Shown here one piece after another: positions 23,411-32,856 of a stretch of 64,000 nucleotides of DNA. Position numbers and translations under genes: made by a program. This stretch comes from Dyella acidisoli (GTDB lineage Bacteria; Pseudomonadota; Gammaproteobacteria; Xanthomonadales; Rhodanobacteraceae). The stretch covers positions 1 through 64,000 of the forward strand of contig NZ_BSOB01000010.1 in NCBI RefSeq assembly GCF_030160295.1, given 5' to 3'. The notes beneath the pieces are model-generated. The model saw nothing but the letters and a program-made list of their open reading frames with translations, searched no databases and was not told where the DNA came from. Numbering within the stretch: position 1 is the first letter of the stretch; each line of letters begins with the position of its first letter.

Positions 23411-24295
23411 TCAAACATGTTGCGTGGCAACCTGCCCCATTTCATCCAGCTCAGCGAGTGCACTGTTCGGCAAGCTCAGTGATGCGGCCTGCAGGTTCTC
23501 ACGCAAATGCACCAGGGAAGATGTACCCGGAATCAGCAGGATATTCGGCGCACGATGGAGCAGCCAGGCCAGCGCAACCTGCATCGGCGTCGCCCCCAGT
23601 GAAGCGGCTACGTTGGACAACGTCGACGACTGCAGCGGCGTGAAACCACCGAGCGGAAAGAAGGGCACGTAAGCGATGCCTTGGCTGGCCAGTTCATCGA
23701 TCAACGCATCATCGGCACGATGCACCAGGTTGTAATGGTTCTGTACACAAACGATGTTCGCGATGCCCCGTGCCTCGGCAACTTGCCTGGCGGTCACATT
23801 GCTCAGCCCGATCTCGCGAACCAGGCCCTGTTGCTGAAGTTCGGCCAGCGCAGCAACCTGTTTTGCGATCGATCCTTCAGTAGGCGCATGAACTTCGCCC
23901 ACGATGCGCATGTTGACCACATCCAGGCGTTCCAGCCCGAGATTGCGCAAGTTGTGGTAGATGCCACGTTTGATGTCCTCCGGCTGCTGTGCGGGCAGCC
24001 ATGCGCCATCGCTACCGCGAACAGCGCCGACTTTCGTCACGATCACCAGATCATCCCGATATGGATGCAAGGCTTCGTGGATAAGCTGATTGGTAACGTG
24101 CGGCCCGTAAAAATCGCTGGTGTCGATGTGATTGACGCCGGACGCCACCACTTCGCGCAGCACGGCAATGGCCGCGTTGCGATCCTTCGGCGGGCCGAAA
24201 ACACCAGGGCCGGCCAGTTGCATGGCGCCGTAACCCATGCGGTTCACGGTACGGCCGGCGAGCGCAAACGTGCCGGCGGAAGAAAGCTTGGACAT
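23411..24295 (-). CDS. pdxI: Aldo/keto reductase, PdxI-like (pyridoxal reductase)
   Basis: A 294-aa TIM-barrel NADPH oxidoreductase. It closely resembles E. coli PdxI (YdbC), which reduces pyridoxal to pyridoxine: NRMGYGAMQLAGPGVFGPP, then VNHIDTSDFYGPHVTNQ, IVTKVG and YVPFFPLGGFTPLQSS. The catalytic Asp, Tyr and Lys of the aldo/keto reductase tetrad are visible, but the usual His is replaced in LDVVNMRIVG, as I recall for PdxI itself. AAGGAGAC lies before the ATG at 24295. It diverges from a LysR-type regulator at 24412, a common arrangement for regulator and target. Confidence 0.85.
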   Translation of the reverse strand: MSKLSSAGTFALAGRTVNRMGYGAMQLAGPGVFGPPKDRNAAIAVLREVVASGVNHIDTSDFYGPHVTNQLIHEALHPYRDDLVIVTKVGAVRGSDGAWLPAQQPEDIKRGIYHNLRNLGLERLDVVNMRIVGEVHAPTEGSIAKQVAALAELQQQGLVREIGLSNVTARQVAEARGIANIVCVQNHYNLVHRADDALIDELASQGIAYVPFFPLGGFTPLQSSTLSNVAASLGATPMQVALAWLLHRAPNILLIPGTSSLVHLRENLQAASLSLPNSALAELDEMGQVATQHV

Positions 24296-24411
24296 GGAAG
24301 TCTCCTTGGACCTGGGGGTATTGGATTTGAGGGAACGGAAACCACTATGCGCCCGGCCTGTTTGTTAGATAATCCCCTTCAATGTGCACGGGCTGTGCAA
24401 GGAATTGAACA

Positions 24412-25317
24412 ATGACTGTGGAGATCAACGATCTCGCCGCATTCGTTGCCGTGGCCCGAGCCGGCGGTTTCCGCGATGCGGCCCGCATCAGTGGTGTTTC
24501 CCCTTCCGGCCTCAGCATTGCCGTGCGCCGGCTCGAATCCAAGCTCGGCGTGCGCCTGCTCAATCGCACCACCCGCAGCGTTGCGCCCACCGAAGCAGGT
24601 TCGCGCCTGATCGAAAGGCTGGCGCCGGCGCTTGCTGAAATGGAAGCGGCGCTGGATGTGTTGAACGGTTTTCGCGATCGGCCAGCCGGCACGTTGAAGC
24701 TCAACGTGCCGGCAAGCGTGGCGAGCATCGTGTTGCCGCCTATTTTGGCGGCCTTCCTGAAAGCTTATCCGGACATCCGCGTGGAAGTGATCGTGGAAGA
24801 CAGCTTTGTCGACGTGCTTTCCGCCGGATGCGACGCAGGCATTCGCTACGACGAACGGCTCGAGCAGGACATGATCGCCATTCCCATCGGCCCTCGCGTG
24901 CAACGCTTCGCCACCGCCGCCGCGCCCAGCTACCTGGATGCGCATGGCCGCCCTGAACATCCGCGCGAATTGCTTTCTCACGCGTGCTTGCGCGGACAAT
25001 TCGCGAGCGGTGCCACGCCGATCTGGGAATTCGAGCGCAATGGCGAGGTGATCCACGTTGATCCGTCCGGGCCGCTGCTGGTCAGGCTTGGTGCGGCAGT
25101 ACATCTGGCTGTGGACATGGCGGTTGCCGGGCTTGGCATCATCCATCTTTTCGAAGGCATGCTGCGTCAGCATCTGGATAGTGGCGCGCTCGAGCCGATC
25201 CTTGAGCCTTGGTGGCAAAACTTCTCCGGGCCGTTTCTCTACTATCCCGGGCGCAAGCATCTGCCCGCACCGCTGCGTGCGTTTGTGGATTTCGTGAAGG
25301 ACAACGCGTCGCTGTAG
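24412..25317 (+). CDS. LysR-type transcriptional regulator
   Basis: A 301-aa regulator of the LysR family. The N-terminal winged helix has FRDAARISGVSPSGLSIAVRRLESKLGVRLLNRTTRSVAPTEAG (residues 17-60). The remaining 220 residues are the periplasmic-binding-protein-like effector domain. AAGGA lies 9 bases before the ATG. It diverges from the PdxI-like gene, which it probably regulates; the gap holds the inverted pair TTCAAT (24378-24383)/ATTGAA (24404-24409). The TAG stop codon (25315-25317) is the first three bases of the palindromic repeat that follows. Confidence 0.95.
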   Translation: MTVEINDLAAFVAVARAGGFRDAARISGVSPSGLSIAVRRLESKLGVRLLNRTTRSVAPTEAGSRLIERLAPALAEMEAALDVLNGFRDRPAGTLKLNVPASVASIVLPPILAAFLKAYPDIRVEVIVEDSFVDVLSAGCDAGIRYDERLEQDMIAIPIGPRVQRFATAAAPSYLDAHGRPEHPRELLSHACLRGQFASGATPIWEFERNGEVIHVDPSGPLLVRLGAAVHLAVDMAVAGLGIIHLFEGMLRQHLDSGALEPILEPWWQNFSGPFLYYPGRKHLPAPLRAFVDFVKDNASL

Positions 25318-25389
25318 GTTGGGTTAGCGCAGCGTAACCCAACGGCGATGACCGGAATTTGTTGGGTTACGCTGCGCTAACCCAACCTA
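25315..25389. repeat. REP-like palindrome, TAGG family, overlapping a stop codon
   Basis: TAGGTTGGGTTAGCGCAGCG is mirrored at the right end, ending CCCAACCTA. The arms are near-perfect over 29 bases, with a 17-base centre. The left TAG is the stop codon of the LysR gene. Confidence 0.88.
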
Positions 25390-25528
25390 CAACAACCAAT
25401 GAGTCTTCCACTTCGCGGAAGATCGACTGCCACGCGCCATCCCTTCGTTAAGCAAGTCAAGGCGGGTAGAGTCACCGCCATCTCCACGCAGCTTCTCATC
25501 CTTTTCATTCGCTCAGGAGCTTTCTGCC

Positions 25529-26608
25529 ATGGCGACTTCCTCTACTTCGCCCCTGCTCGAACTGCTTGGCATCGACGTGCCGATCATCCAGGCGCCGATG
25601 GCGGGCGTATCTTCACCGGCCATGGCCGCAGCAGTCAGCAACAGCGGTGGACTAGGTTCGCTGGGTGTTGGCGCCATGACGGCAAACCAAGCGCGTGAAG
25701 CCATTCAACAGTTTCGTGCGCTGAGCAATGGGTCGCTCAACGTGAATGTGTTCGTGCATAAGCCAGCGCAGGCGAATGCGAAAAAAGAAGCAGCCTGGCT
25801 CCAACGTCTCAGCCCCGTATTCGAACGCGCTGGCGCCGAGCCACCCGCCGCGTTACATGAGATCTACACATCGTTCCTTGTCGACGACGACATGCTGGCC
25901 ATGCTCGTGGAAGAAAAGCCGAAAGTGGTGAGCTTTCATTTCGGCGTACCGCGCCCTGATCAGATCGCAGCATTGCACCAGGCAGGTATCGTGTTGCTGG
26001 CAAGCGCAACAAACGTGCATGAAGCGACGTTGCTCGAAGCAGCCGGGGTTGATGCCATCGTCGCGCAAGGCTACGAAGCGGGCGGCCATCGCGGCATTTT
26101 CGATCCGGATGGTGAAGACAGCCGGCTTGGAACCTTCGCGCTGACGCGTTTGCTGGTGCGTGCGCTGAAGCTTCCTGTGATTGCCGCGGGCGGCATCATG
26201 GATGGCGCCGGCGTTGCTGCCACCCTGAAGCTCGGCGCGGCTGCCGCACAGTTGGGCACGGCGTTCGTCGGCACGGATGAATCACTCGCGGACGCAGGCT
26301 TCCGCGCGCTTCTTTTCGGCGATGCCGCTCATCACACCACGATGACACGCGTGATTTCGGGGCGCCCTGCGCGCAGCCTCGCCAATGCATTCACGCGTTG
26401 GGGTGCCGATGTGCCGGACGATGCGGTTCCCGACTATCCCATCACCTACGACGCCGGCAAATCGCTCAATGCAGCAGGCAAGGCGGCCGGACAACCTGGT
26501 TATGGTGCGCATTGGGCTGGGCAAGCGGCGCCATTGGCACGTGCGATGTCGACGCAAGCGTTGATGCAAGTGTTGAAGAGCGAGTTGAAGCACGCGTTGA
26601 ATGCGTAG
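25529..26608 (+). CDS. Nitronate monooxygenase
   Basis: A 359-aa FMN-dependent TIM-barrel enzyme that oxidises nitronates such as propionate-3-nitronate to carbonyl products. It has IIQAPMAGVSSPAMAAAVSNSGGLGSLG at the N-terminus, VSFHFGVP, the class I signature AQGYEAGGHRG with the catalytic His, and VIAAGGIMDGAGVAATLKLGAAAAQLGTAF for FMN phosphate binding. AGGAGCTT lies before the ATG at 25529. It is flanked by palindromic repeats. It may be a single-gene unit; its stop TAG is the start of a TAGGTT sequence. Confidence 0.95.
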   Translation: MATSSTSPLLELLGIDVPIIQAPMAGVSSPAMAAAVSNSGGLGSLGVGAMTANQAREAIQQFRALSNGSLNVNVFVHKPAQANAKKEAAWLQRLSPVFERAGAEPPAALHEIYTSFLVDDDMLAMLVEEKPKVVSFHFGVPRPDQIAALHQAGIVLLASATNVHEATLLEAAGVDAIVAQGYEAGGHRGIFDPDGEDSRLGTFALTRLLVRALKLPVIAAGGIMDGAGVAATLKLGAAAAQLGTAFVGTDESLADAGFRALLFGDAAHHTTMTRVISGRPARSLANAFTRWGADVPDDAVPDYPITYDAGKSLNAAGKAAGQPGYGAHWAGQAAPLARAMSTQALMQVLKSELKHALNA

Positions 26609-26613
26609 GTTTG

Positions 26614-26696
26614 CACTGTGATATGCCCCCACGTTCTTTGCTCGTCATCCCAGTGAAAGCTGGGATGACGCCTGGGCGGTTTGAAAGATCACAGTG
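26614..26696. repeat. Nested inverted repeats after the nitronate monooxygenase gene
   Basis: CACTGTGAT (26614-26622) is mirrored by ATCACAGTG (26688-26696). Inside lies the perfect hairpin CGTCATCCCAG (26643-26653)/CTGGGATGACG (26660-26670) with a six-base loop. The inner hairpin may end the nitronate monooxygenase transcript. Confidence 0.7.
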
Positions 26697-26743
26697 AGCT
26701 TGCATAACTTCAAAATTCTGGGAAAACCACCAAGCAAAAAACG

Positions 26744-26777
26744 TAGGGATGTCTCATGGGTTTGCATCCTCAACCTA
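26744..26777. repeat. Degenerate TAGG-family repeat
   Basis: TAGGGATG ... GGTTTGCATCCTCAACCTA keeps the TAGG/CCTA ends and a GGATG/CATCC core but has lost much of the symmetry. It ends four bases before the stop of the aldo/keto reductase gene. Confidence 0.5.
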
Positions 26778-26781
26778 CGTA

Positions 26782-27807
<1,026 letters not shown>

Positions 27808-27879
27808 TCATGCGCACATGCTAGAGAGGAACTTCGCGTCGATTAAGATCGGCAAACCGCATGGCCTTATGTACGGCGC

Positions 27880-28788
27880 TCATGAATCCTCATCGCGCTT
27901 TCGATAGCGCAATGCATCGATCACGACGGATAGCGCACGCGAAGATTGGCGGCGAGTCGGGTAATACAAGTGATAACCAGGGAACGTCGAACACCAGCTT
28001 TCGAGCACGCGCTCAAGATGCCCTTCGCGCACATGCCGCTGCACCATGTCATCGGGCAGATAGGCCAGGCCGAATCCGGCTAGGACAGCGCGAAGCATCG
28101 GGCTGCTGCTGTTGAACACCCACTGCCCTTCCACGCGCGCTTTGAGCTCTTGCCCTTTGCGCTCGAATTCCCATGCCATCAGACTGCCGTGCGTAGGCAG
28201 CCGCAGGTTGATGCAATCGTGCGCCGCCAGATCTTGCGGTTTCTGTGGGCGCGGCCGCTTCGCAAAATAAGCCGGCGCGCCGACCACCGCCATGCGCATG
28301 TCCGGCGCGATGCGCACGGCGATCATGTCTTTCTCTACTTGATCGCCCAGGCGCACGCCCGCGTCGAAACGCTGTGCCACGATATCGGTGAGGCCGTAGT
28401 CGACGCTGATTTCCACCTTGATGTCGGGGTAGTTCGGCAACACCTTCGCCAACTTTGGCCACAGCACGGAGTTGGCTGCATGTTCGGCGGTGGTGATGCG
28501 CACCGTGCCGGCCGGCTTGTCCCGGAATTCGCTCAAGGCCGCCAGTTCGACCTCGATCTCCTCGAAACGAGGACCAATGGTGCGCAGCAATCGTTCGCCA
28601 GCTTCGGTCGGCGATACGCTGCGCGTGGTGCGGGAGAGCAACCGCAGCCCAAGCCGCGTTTCCAGCGCGCGAATGGTGTGGCTCAACGCGGATTGGGACA
28701 CACCCAGTTGCGCTGCCGCACGCGTAAAGCTCCCTTCCCGCGCGACGGCAAGAAAGGCCAGAAGATCACTGAAGGTCTCCCGCGGCAT
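27880..28788 (-). CDS. LysR-type transcriptional regulator
   Basis: A 302-aa LysR-family protein with the N-terminal winged helix FTRAAAQLGVSQSALSHTIRALETRLGLRLLSRTTRSVSPTEAG and a full effector-binding domain. AAGGGG is present 8-9 bases before the ATG at 28788. It lies upstream of the aldo/keto reductase gene (26782-27765) on the same strand and may control it or a gene on the other side. Its effector domain resembles that of the LysR protein at 24412 (both include DAGxRxxxxxEQDMIAxxI-like segments), suggesting a common ancestor. Confidence 0.95.
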   Translation of the reverse strand: MPRETFSDLLAFLAVAREGSFTRAAAQLGVSQSALSHTIRALETRLGLRLLSRTTRSVSPTEAGERLLRTIGPRFEEIEVELAALSEFRDKPAGTVRITTAEHAANSVLWPKLAKVLPNYPDIKVEISVDYGLTDIVAQRFDAGVRLGDQVEKDMIAVRIAPDMRMAVVGAPAYFAKRPRPQKPQDLAAHDCINLRLPTHGSLMAWEFERKGQELKARVEGQWVFNSSSPMLRAVLAGFGLAYLPDDMVQRHVREGHLERVLESWCSTFPGYHLYYPTRRQSSRALSVVIDALRYRKRDEDS

Positions 28789-28936
28789 TCATGAATCCCC
28801 TTCATGGACCAGCGTGAATTATACGCTCCGCCTTGACGGCACCCCTACCCGCCGCCCGCGCCCCGTTATTCACACGCAGGACATCAGGAACCAGTGAGAC
28901 TGCGTGGTTTCAAAGCAACATCCGTTAAAACAGGGA

Positions 28937-30040
28937 ATGCTCGTGCCGTATCGCAACACCTTTCAACGCCCTCTTTACTGGAAGCTGGCAAGCCTCTCGC
29001 TATTGGCCACCTGCATCACTCCAGCCTTTCAGGTGCATGCAGAAAAGAGCACCTCCAAGAACGCGGCATCCAGCCAGCTCGCCATGCAGGTGAACGACGA
29101 TCGCATGACGTTGAGTATGGCCCGAGTGCCGCAGATCTATCTCTACGGACCGATCGACAGCGATGCGCCGCGCCGCTTCGAGTTACTGGTGAAGTCGGGC
29201 AAGATTCCCAACGGTTCGGACATCTATTTGAATTCGCCTGGCGGCAGCGTCGACGCCGGCATGGCTTTGGGGCGAATGTTCCGGCAAGGCTCGATGGTGA
29301 CGCACCTGGGCACGCCGCGATTGCCCAAGCACACTCCCATCGTCAATAAATCCGCCATCTGTGAAGGCGCCTGTGCCTATGCTTATCTGGGCGGCCGCTT
29401 CCGCTGGGCGGCCAGCGGTAGCGATCGCATTGGTTTTCCTACTTATCCGGCGCAACAGGCACCTGAGCAGATCAGCGCCTACGTGAAAGAGATGGGCATT
29501 GCCGATGCTGCGCTTACCGCAGCCTCGGCAACGGGAACGGCCGATCCCATCCTGTGGCCAAATGCTGACGAAATGATCGCCAAGGGTCTTGCCAACAACG
29601 GCCGGCTCGACCTGGTTGCCACGTACAAATACGTGCAGGATGCGCCGTATCTCGAACTCAAGCAGAGCGATCGCAACGGCGAACATACGATCACGTTGTT
29701 GTGCAAACCGGGTGGCGCGGAACTCGCCACTTACGACACGATCGGCACCGTACGTGCGCGACAAACCGTAGCGCGTGCAGTGCACTCGTACTTCGAGATC
29801 AACCAGCAGGAAACGCTGCCGCAGCAAGGTGGCGCTACTGCAGTCGATCAATCTGTGGTGCTTCAACGCATCTACCCGCTGGATCAATTGCAGCACATGG
29901 CATCCGCGCAAGCGATGGGTGCATGGGTGCGCGATCGCACCGGCATTCGTTATGGCTTCGCCTTCGAAGTGGGTGGCGTGCGCAAGGTGCTCAATGATTT
30001 CTATAACGCGTGCACATACGCCACGCAGCAACATTCCTGA
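28937..30040 (+). CDS. Exported ClpP/crotonase-fold protein
   Basis: A protein of about 367 aa with an N-terminal signal segment (LYWKLASLSLLATCITPAFQVHAE). The core has IYLYGPIDSDAPRRFELLV, then IYLNSPGGSVDAGMALGRMF, where the GGSV loop corresponds to the oxyanion region of ClpP-like serine peptidases, and SAICEGACAYAYLGG, where a Ser would normally be the nucleophile but Cys and Ala occupy the site. It resembles COG3904-type periplasmic proteins, whose activity is unproven. The start is uncertain: ATG at 28937 or GTG at 28943, the latter better spaced from AGGGA. It stands alone and ends in a good terminator. Confidence 0.8.
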   Translation: MLVPYRNTFQRPLYWKLASLSLLATCITPAFQVHAEKSTSKNAASSQLAMQVNDDRMTLSMARVPQIYLYGPIDSDAPRRFELLVKSGKIPNGSDIYLNSPGGSVDAGMALGRMFRQGSMVTHLGTPRLPKHTPIVNKSAICEGACAYAYLGGRFRWAASGSDRIGFPTYPAQQAPEQISAYVKEMGIADAALTAASATGTADPILWPNADEMIAKGLANNGRLDLVATYKYVQDAPYLELKQSDRNGEHTITLLCKPGGAELATYDTIGTVRARQTVARAVHSYFEINQQETLPQQGGATAVDQSVVLQRIYPLDQLQHMASAQAMGAWVRDRTGIRYGFAFEVGGVRKVLNDFYNACTYATQQHS

Positions 30041-30077
30041 AATATTTCGCGGCAGTTTTCACTTACATCTGCCTGAC

Positions 30078-30112
30078 AAAGCCATGGCGTTTCCACACGC
30101 CATGGCTTTTTT
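30078..30112 (+). terminator. Rho-independent terminator
   Basis: AAAGCCATGGCGT (30078-30090), 6-base loop, ACGCCATGGCTTT (30097-30109) followed by more T: a perfect 13-base stem with a T-run, 38 bases after the preceding stop codon. Confidence 0.9.
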
Positions 30113-30325
30113 ATGTGCTTGCTAAGCTAGAACTAAGCCTTGACACGAAAGCGAGCTAGTTCCCGCTTGCTTGGTCACTCTATATAGATAAGGCGCGATC
30201 GAGTCGCCAAGACTCATGCCGATCAGCGCCGCATGTCACCGTGTTGCAACAAAACACGCTGTTCGCGGCGGTCGGAACCGTGCACGACCATCATCGCAAT
30301 GCGCCTTTCTTGGGAATTTTTGCAA

Positions 30326-32692
30326 ATGATCACACGCACGCATGGCCGGACCCTGCTGGCCACTCTAATCGCCGTCAGTTTGATAAGCGGCTCCATCGCA
30401 GTCGCAGCTGCCGATAGCCAGGCAAGTACAGCACCCGCCCAGGAAACAACCTCCGACCAGGACAACTCGTCATCGGCGAAATCCAAAGAGAAGGTCAAGC
30501 AGCTCACCGGTGTGTCCGTGAGTGCAACGGTACAGACCGTGCCGCCGACGGCGGCGTACACGCAAAGCCTGATCGACGAAGACACCCTCCGCAACTTGTC
30601 GCCGGGCCCTACCCTGACCGTGCAGACCATGCTCAACCAGCAGCCCTCGGTGTTCGCTTATGCGAACGGCCCGAACGGCGTGGAAACGACGATCTATCTG
30701 CGCGCCTTCAACTCCAGCCAGTTCTCGGAGACTTTCGACGGCGTAGCGCTCAACGACTTGTTCAACGGTGGCGTGACCAACCAGGCGGAAAACCGCAACA
30801 ATGTCCTGCTGATCCCGAGCAACCTGCAGTCGGTGGAGGTCTATCGCGGCATCAACAATCCCGCGGTCAATTCGTATAACTCGCTCGGCGGCACCATCAA
30901 TTTCGTACCGCGCCAACCTGACGACACCATGGGCGGCAGTGTCGGCGCGAGTTATGGCAGCTTCAAGAGCTGGGACTATCACGGCACTTTCAATACCGGT
31001 GATTGGAACGGCATCAAGCAGGTGTTCTCGTTCGAGCATTCGGCTAGCCGCGGCTGGATCGACAACACCGGCGACCACAACAACAACTTCTATTGGGGTC
31101 TGACTTACGACTTCAACGACAACAACCGCCTGTCGAACTATCTGCTCTTCAACAACAACAAGGGTTTCTCGCCCTTCAACATGCCAGCGCCGCTGCAGCA
31201 GCAATACGGTCGCAATTACCAATGGCCGCTCAGCTGGACCAACTCACCCATCAAAGACACTAACTGGATGGACATCGTCGATCTGAAGTCGAAATTCAGC
31301 GATGACATCCTGTTCCAGAACAAGTTTTTCTTAGGCCGCAACGACTATCTGCGCACCTCGTTCTCGAACCCGCTCTTCCAGGAGAGCGCGACACAGCCGT
31401 ACAACCTAGAGGACGATCCGAGCTCGTCCGCGTTCTGGCTAGGCAACCCCAACGGCCCTACCTACGATCCGGCCGCAGCATTCGGTTCGGCGCAAAACGG
31501 CACTGCCTACCATTTCTATGGCTACACCACGAAAGGCGTCGGCGATACGCCAACGCTTACGCTGAAGCTTCCGCAGAACGAAATCGTCGTCGGTGCCAAT
31601 GCCACCTATGGCGAGCTTTACTCGCGCGAATACTGGTACGGCTCCTCCCCCGTACCGAAAATTCTTGGCTACAACGACACTTGGGACGAACACGACCGCC
31701 GCACGCTGACGTCCTTCTTCGCGCAAGACACCATCAGCCTGTTCGATAACACCCTGCACCTCACGCCGGGCGTGAAATACATCTACGCCAGCACTACGGA
31801 CCGCGATGCAGTAGGCATCTACTACCCGATAGCCGGCGAAGTGCACGACACGGAACATTTCGTGTCGCCCACCTTCGGCATCAACTACCAGATCGTGGAT
31901 GGCTTGAACGTCTATGCCTCCTACGGCAAGAACTTCAAGCTGCCGGATATCTCCGCTTACTACGGCGCTTTCCAGACGGATGCCAACGGCAACAACACCA
32001 TCGCTCCGCCCCACGTGAAACCCGAGTACGTGCAAGATTACGAAATCGGCGTGCGCTATCAGCTAGACGGTTTCAGCGTAGCGGTTAACGGCTATCGCGA
32101 AAACTTCACGAACACCTTCGTCACCGTCACCGACCCTGTCACCTTGCTCAGCACGTTCACCAACGGCGGCGGCTCGCGCTACCAGGGTGGCGAGCTGCAA
32201 CTGCAAAACAACTTTGGCGCCACCGCATTTGGCGATTTCAGCGCGTACTTCAACTATGCGCACAACCAGGCCAAGTTCACTTCCAGCTTCGTCTCCGACT
32301 ACGCGGGAACGGTGAACGCCGGCCAACCGCTGGCGGGCGTGCCGCAGGATCTGATCAGCGCCGGATTCGTGTGGAAGTACGAAGGCTGGCGTTTCAATCT
32401 GGATGCGCGCTTTGTCGGCAAACAGTACGTCGATCAGCTATATGCGGGTACGCCGACGGCATCCACGATCAAACCGTATGCGGTGGTCAACCTGGGGGTC
32501 AGCGATACGATTCGTTTGCGGGAGTCGGGCTTCGGCAAACAAGTCCGCGTCGGTTTGAATGTCGACAATCTGCTGAGTCGCGAGTATTTGAATACGGCGT
32601 ATACGGATACGGATTACTTCGGCAACAGCTTCATTCGCGGAATCGTTGCGCCGCCGCGGACGATTACTGGCAGTATTGACGTCGATTTTTGA
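30326..32692 (+). CDS. TonB-dependent receptor
   Basis: A 788-aa outer-membrane receptor. Residues 1-33 are a signal peptide (MITRTHGRTLLATLIAVSLI...AVAAA). A Ser/Lys-rich segment leads to the plug domain, with SVSATVQTVPPTAAYTQSLID, LTVQTMLNQQPSVF, TTIYLRAFNSSQFSETFDGVALND and VEVYRGINNPA. The barrel fills the rest and ends VDF, a proper C-terminal Phe. TGVSVSA near residue 55 may be the TonB box. It is closer to siderophore or cofactor receptors than to the Xanthomonas/Caulobacter type at 4798. The start at 30326 is chosen because the signal peptide begins there; longer frames lack a ribosome-binding site. No regulator or FecIR pair is adjacent. Confidence 0.93.
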   Translation: MITRTHGRTLLATLIAVSLISGSIAVAAADSQASTAPAQETTSDQDNSSSAKSKEKVKQLTGVSVSATVQTVPPTAAYTQSLIDEDTLRNLSPGPTLTVQTMLNQQPSVFAYANGPNGVETTIYLRAFNSSQFSETFDGVALNDLFNGGVTNQAENRNNVLLIPSNLQSVEVYRGINNPAVNSYNSLGGTINFVPRQPDDTMGGSVGASYGSFKSWDYHGTFNTGDWNGIKQVFSFEHSASRGWIDNTGDHNNNFYWGLTYDFNDNNRLSNYLLFNNNKGFSPFNMPAPLQQQYGRNYQWPLSWTNSPIKDTNWMDIVDLKSKFSDDILFQNKFFLGRNDYLRTSFSNPLFQESATQPYNLEDDPSSSAFWLGNPNGPTYDPAAAFGSAQNGTAYHFYGYTTKGVGDTPTLTLKLPQNEIVVGANATYGELYSREYWYGSSPVPKILGYNDTWDEHDRRTLTSFFAQDTISLFDNTLHLTPGVKYIYASTTDRDAVGIYYPIAGEVHDTEHFVSPTFGINYQIVDGLNVYASYGKNFKLPDISAYYGAFQTDANGNNTIAPPHVKPEYVQDYEIGVRYQLDGFSVAVNGYRENFTNTFVTVTDPVTLLSTFTNGGGSRYQGGELQLQNNFGATAFGDFSAYFNYAHNQAKFTSSFVSDYAGTVNAGQPLAGVPQDLISAGFVWKYEGWRFNLDARFVGKQYVDQLYAGTPTASTIKPYAVVNLGVSDTIRLRESGFGKQVRVGLNVDNLLSREYLNTAYTDTDYFGNSFIRGIVAPPRTITGSIDVDF

Positions 32693-32704
32693 GCTTGCTG
32701 ATGG

Positions 32705-32828
32705 CTCCCTCCCCTGCTTGCAGGGGAGGGTTGGGGTGGGGCTGCACGAGCTTGCCGCGAAGCTTGAATTCACCGCGAGGTTGCTTCACCCCACCCCAAC
32801 CCTCCCCTACTACACGTAGGGGAGGGAG
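32705..32828. repeat. Inverted repeat, CCCTCCCC/GGGGAGGG type
   Basis: CTCCCTCCCCTGCTTGCAGG and the run GGGTTGGGGTGGGG are mirrored at the right end, CCCCACCCCAACCC ending GGGGAGGGAG. It lies in the gap between the converging receptor gene and V4R-domain gene, and probably acts as a terminator in both directions. Confidence 0.8.
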
Positions 32829-32856
32829 TAGCTCGTGGCGAGCATAAACACTTCGC

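Noticed and set aside
24379-25260. A 293-codon antisense frame across the LysR gene
   Set aside because: Composition shadow, no domain, no ribosome-binding site, and it overlaps the divergent promoter region.
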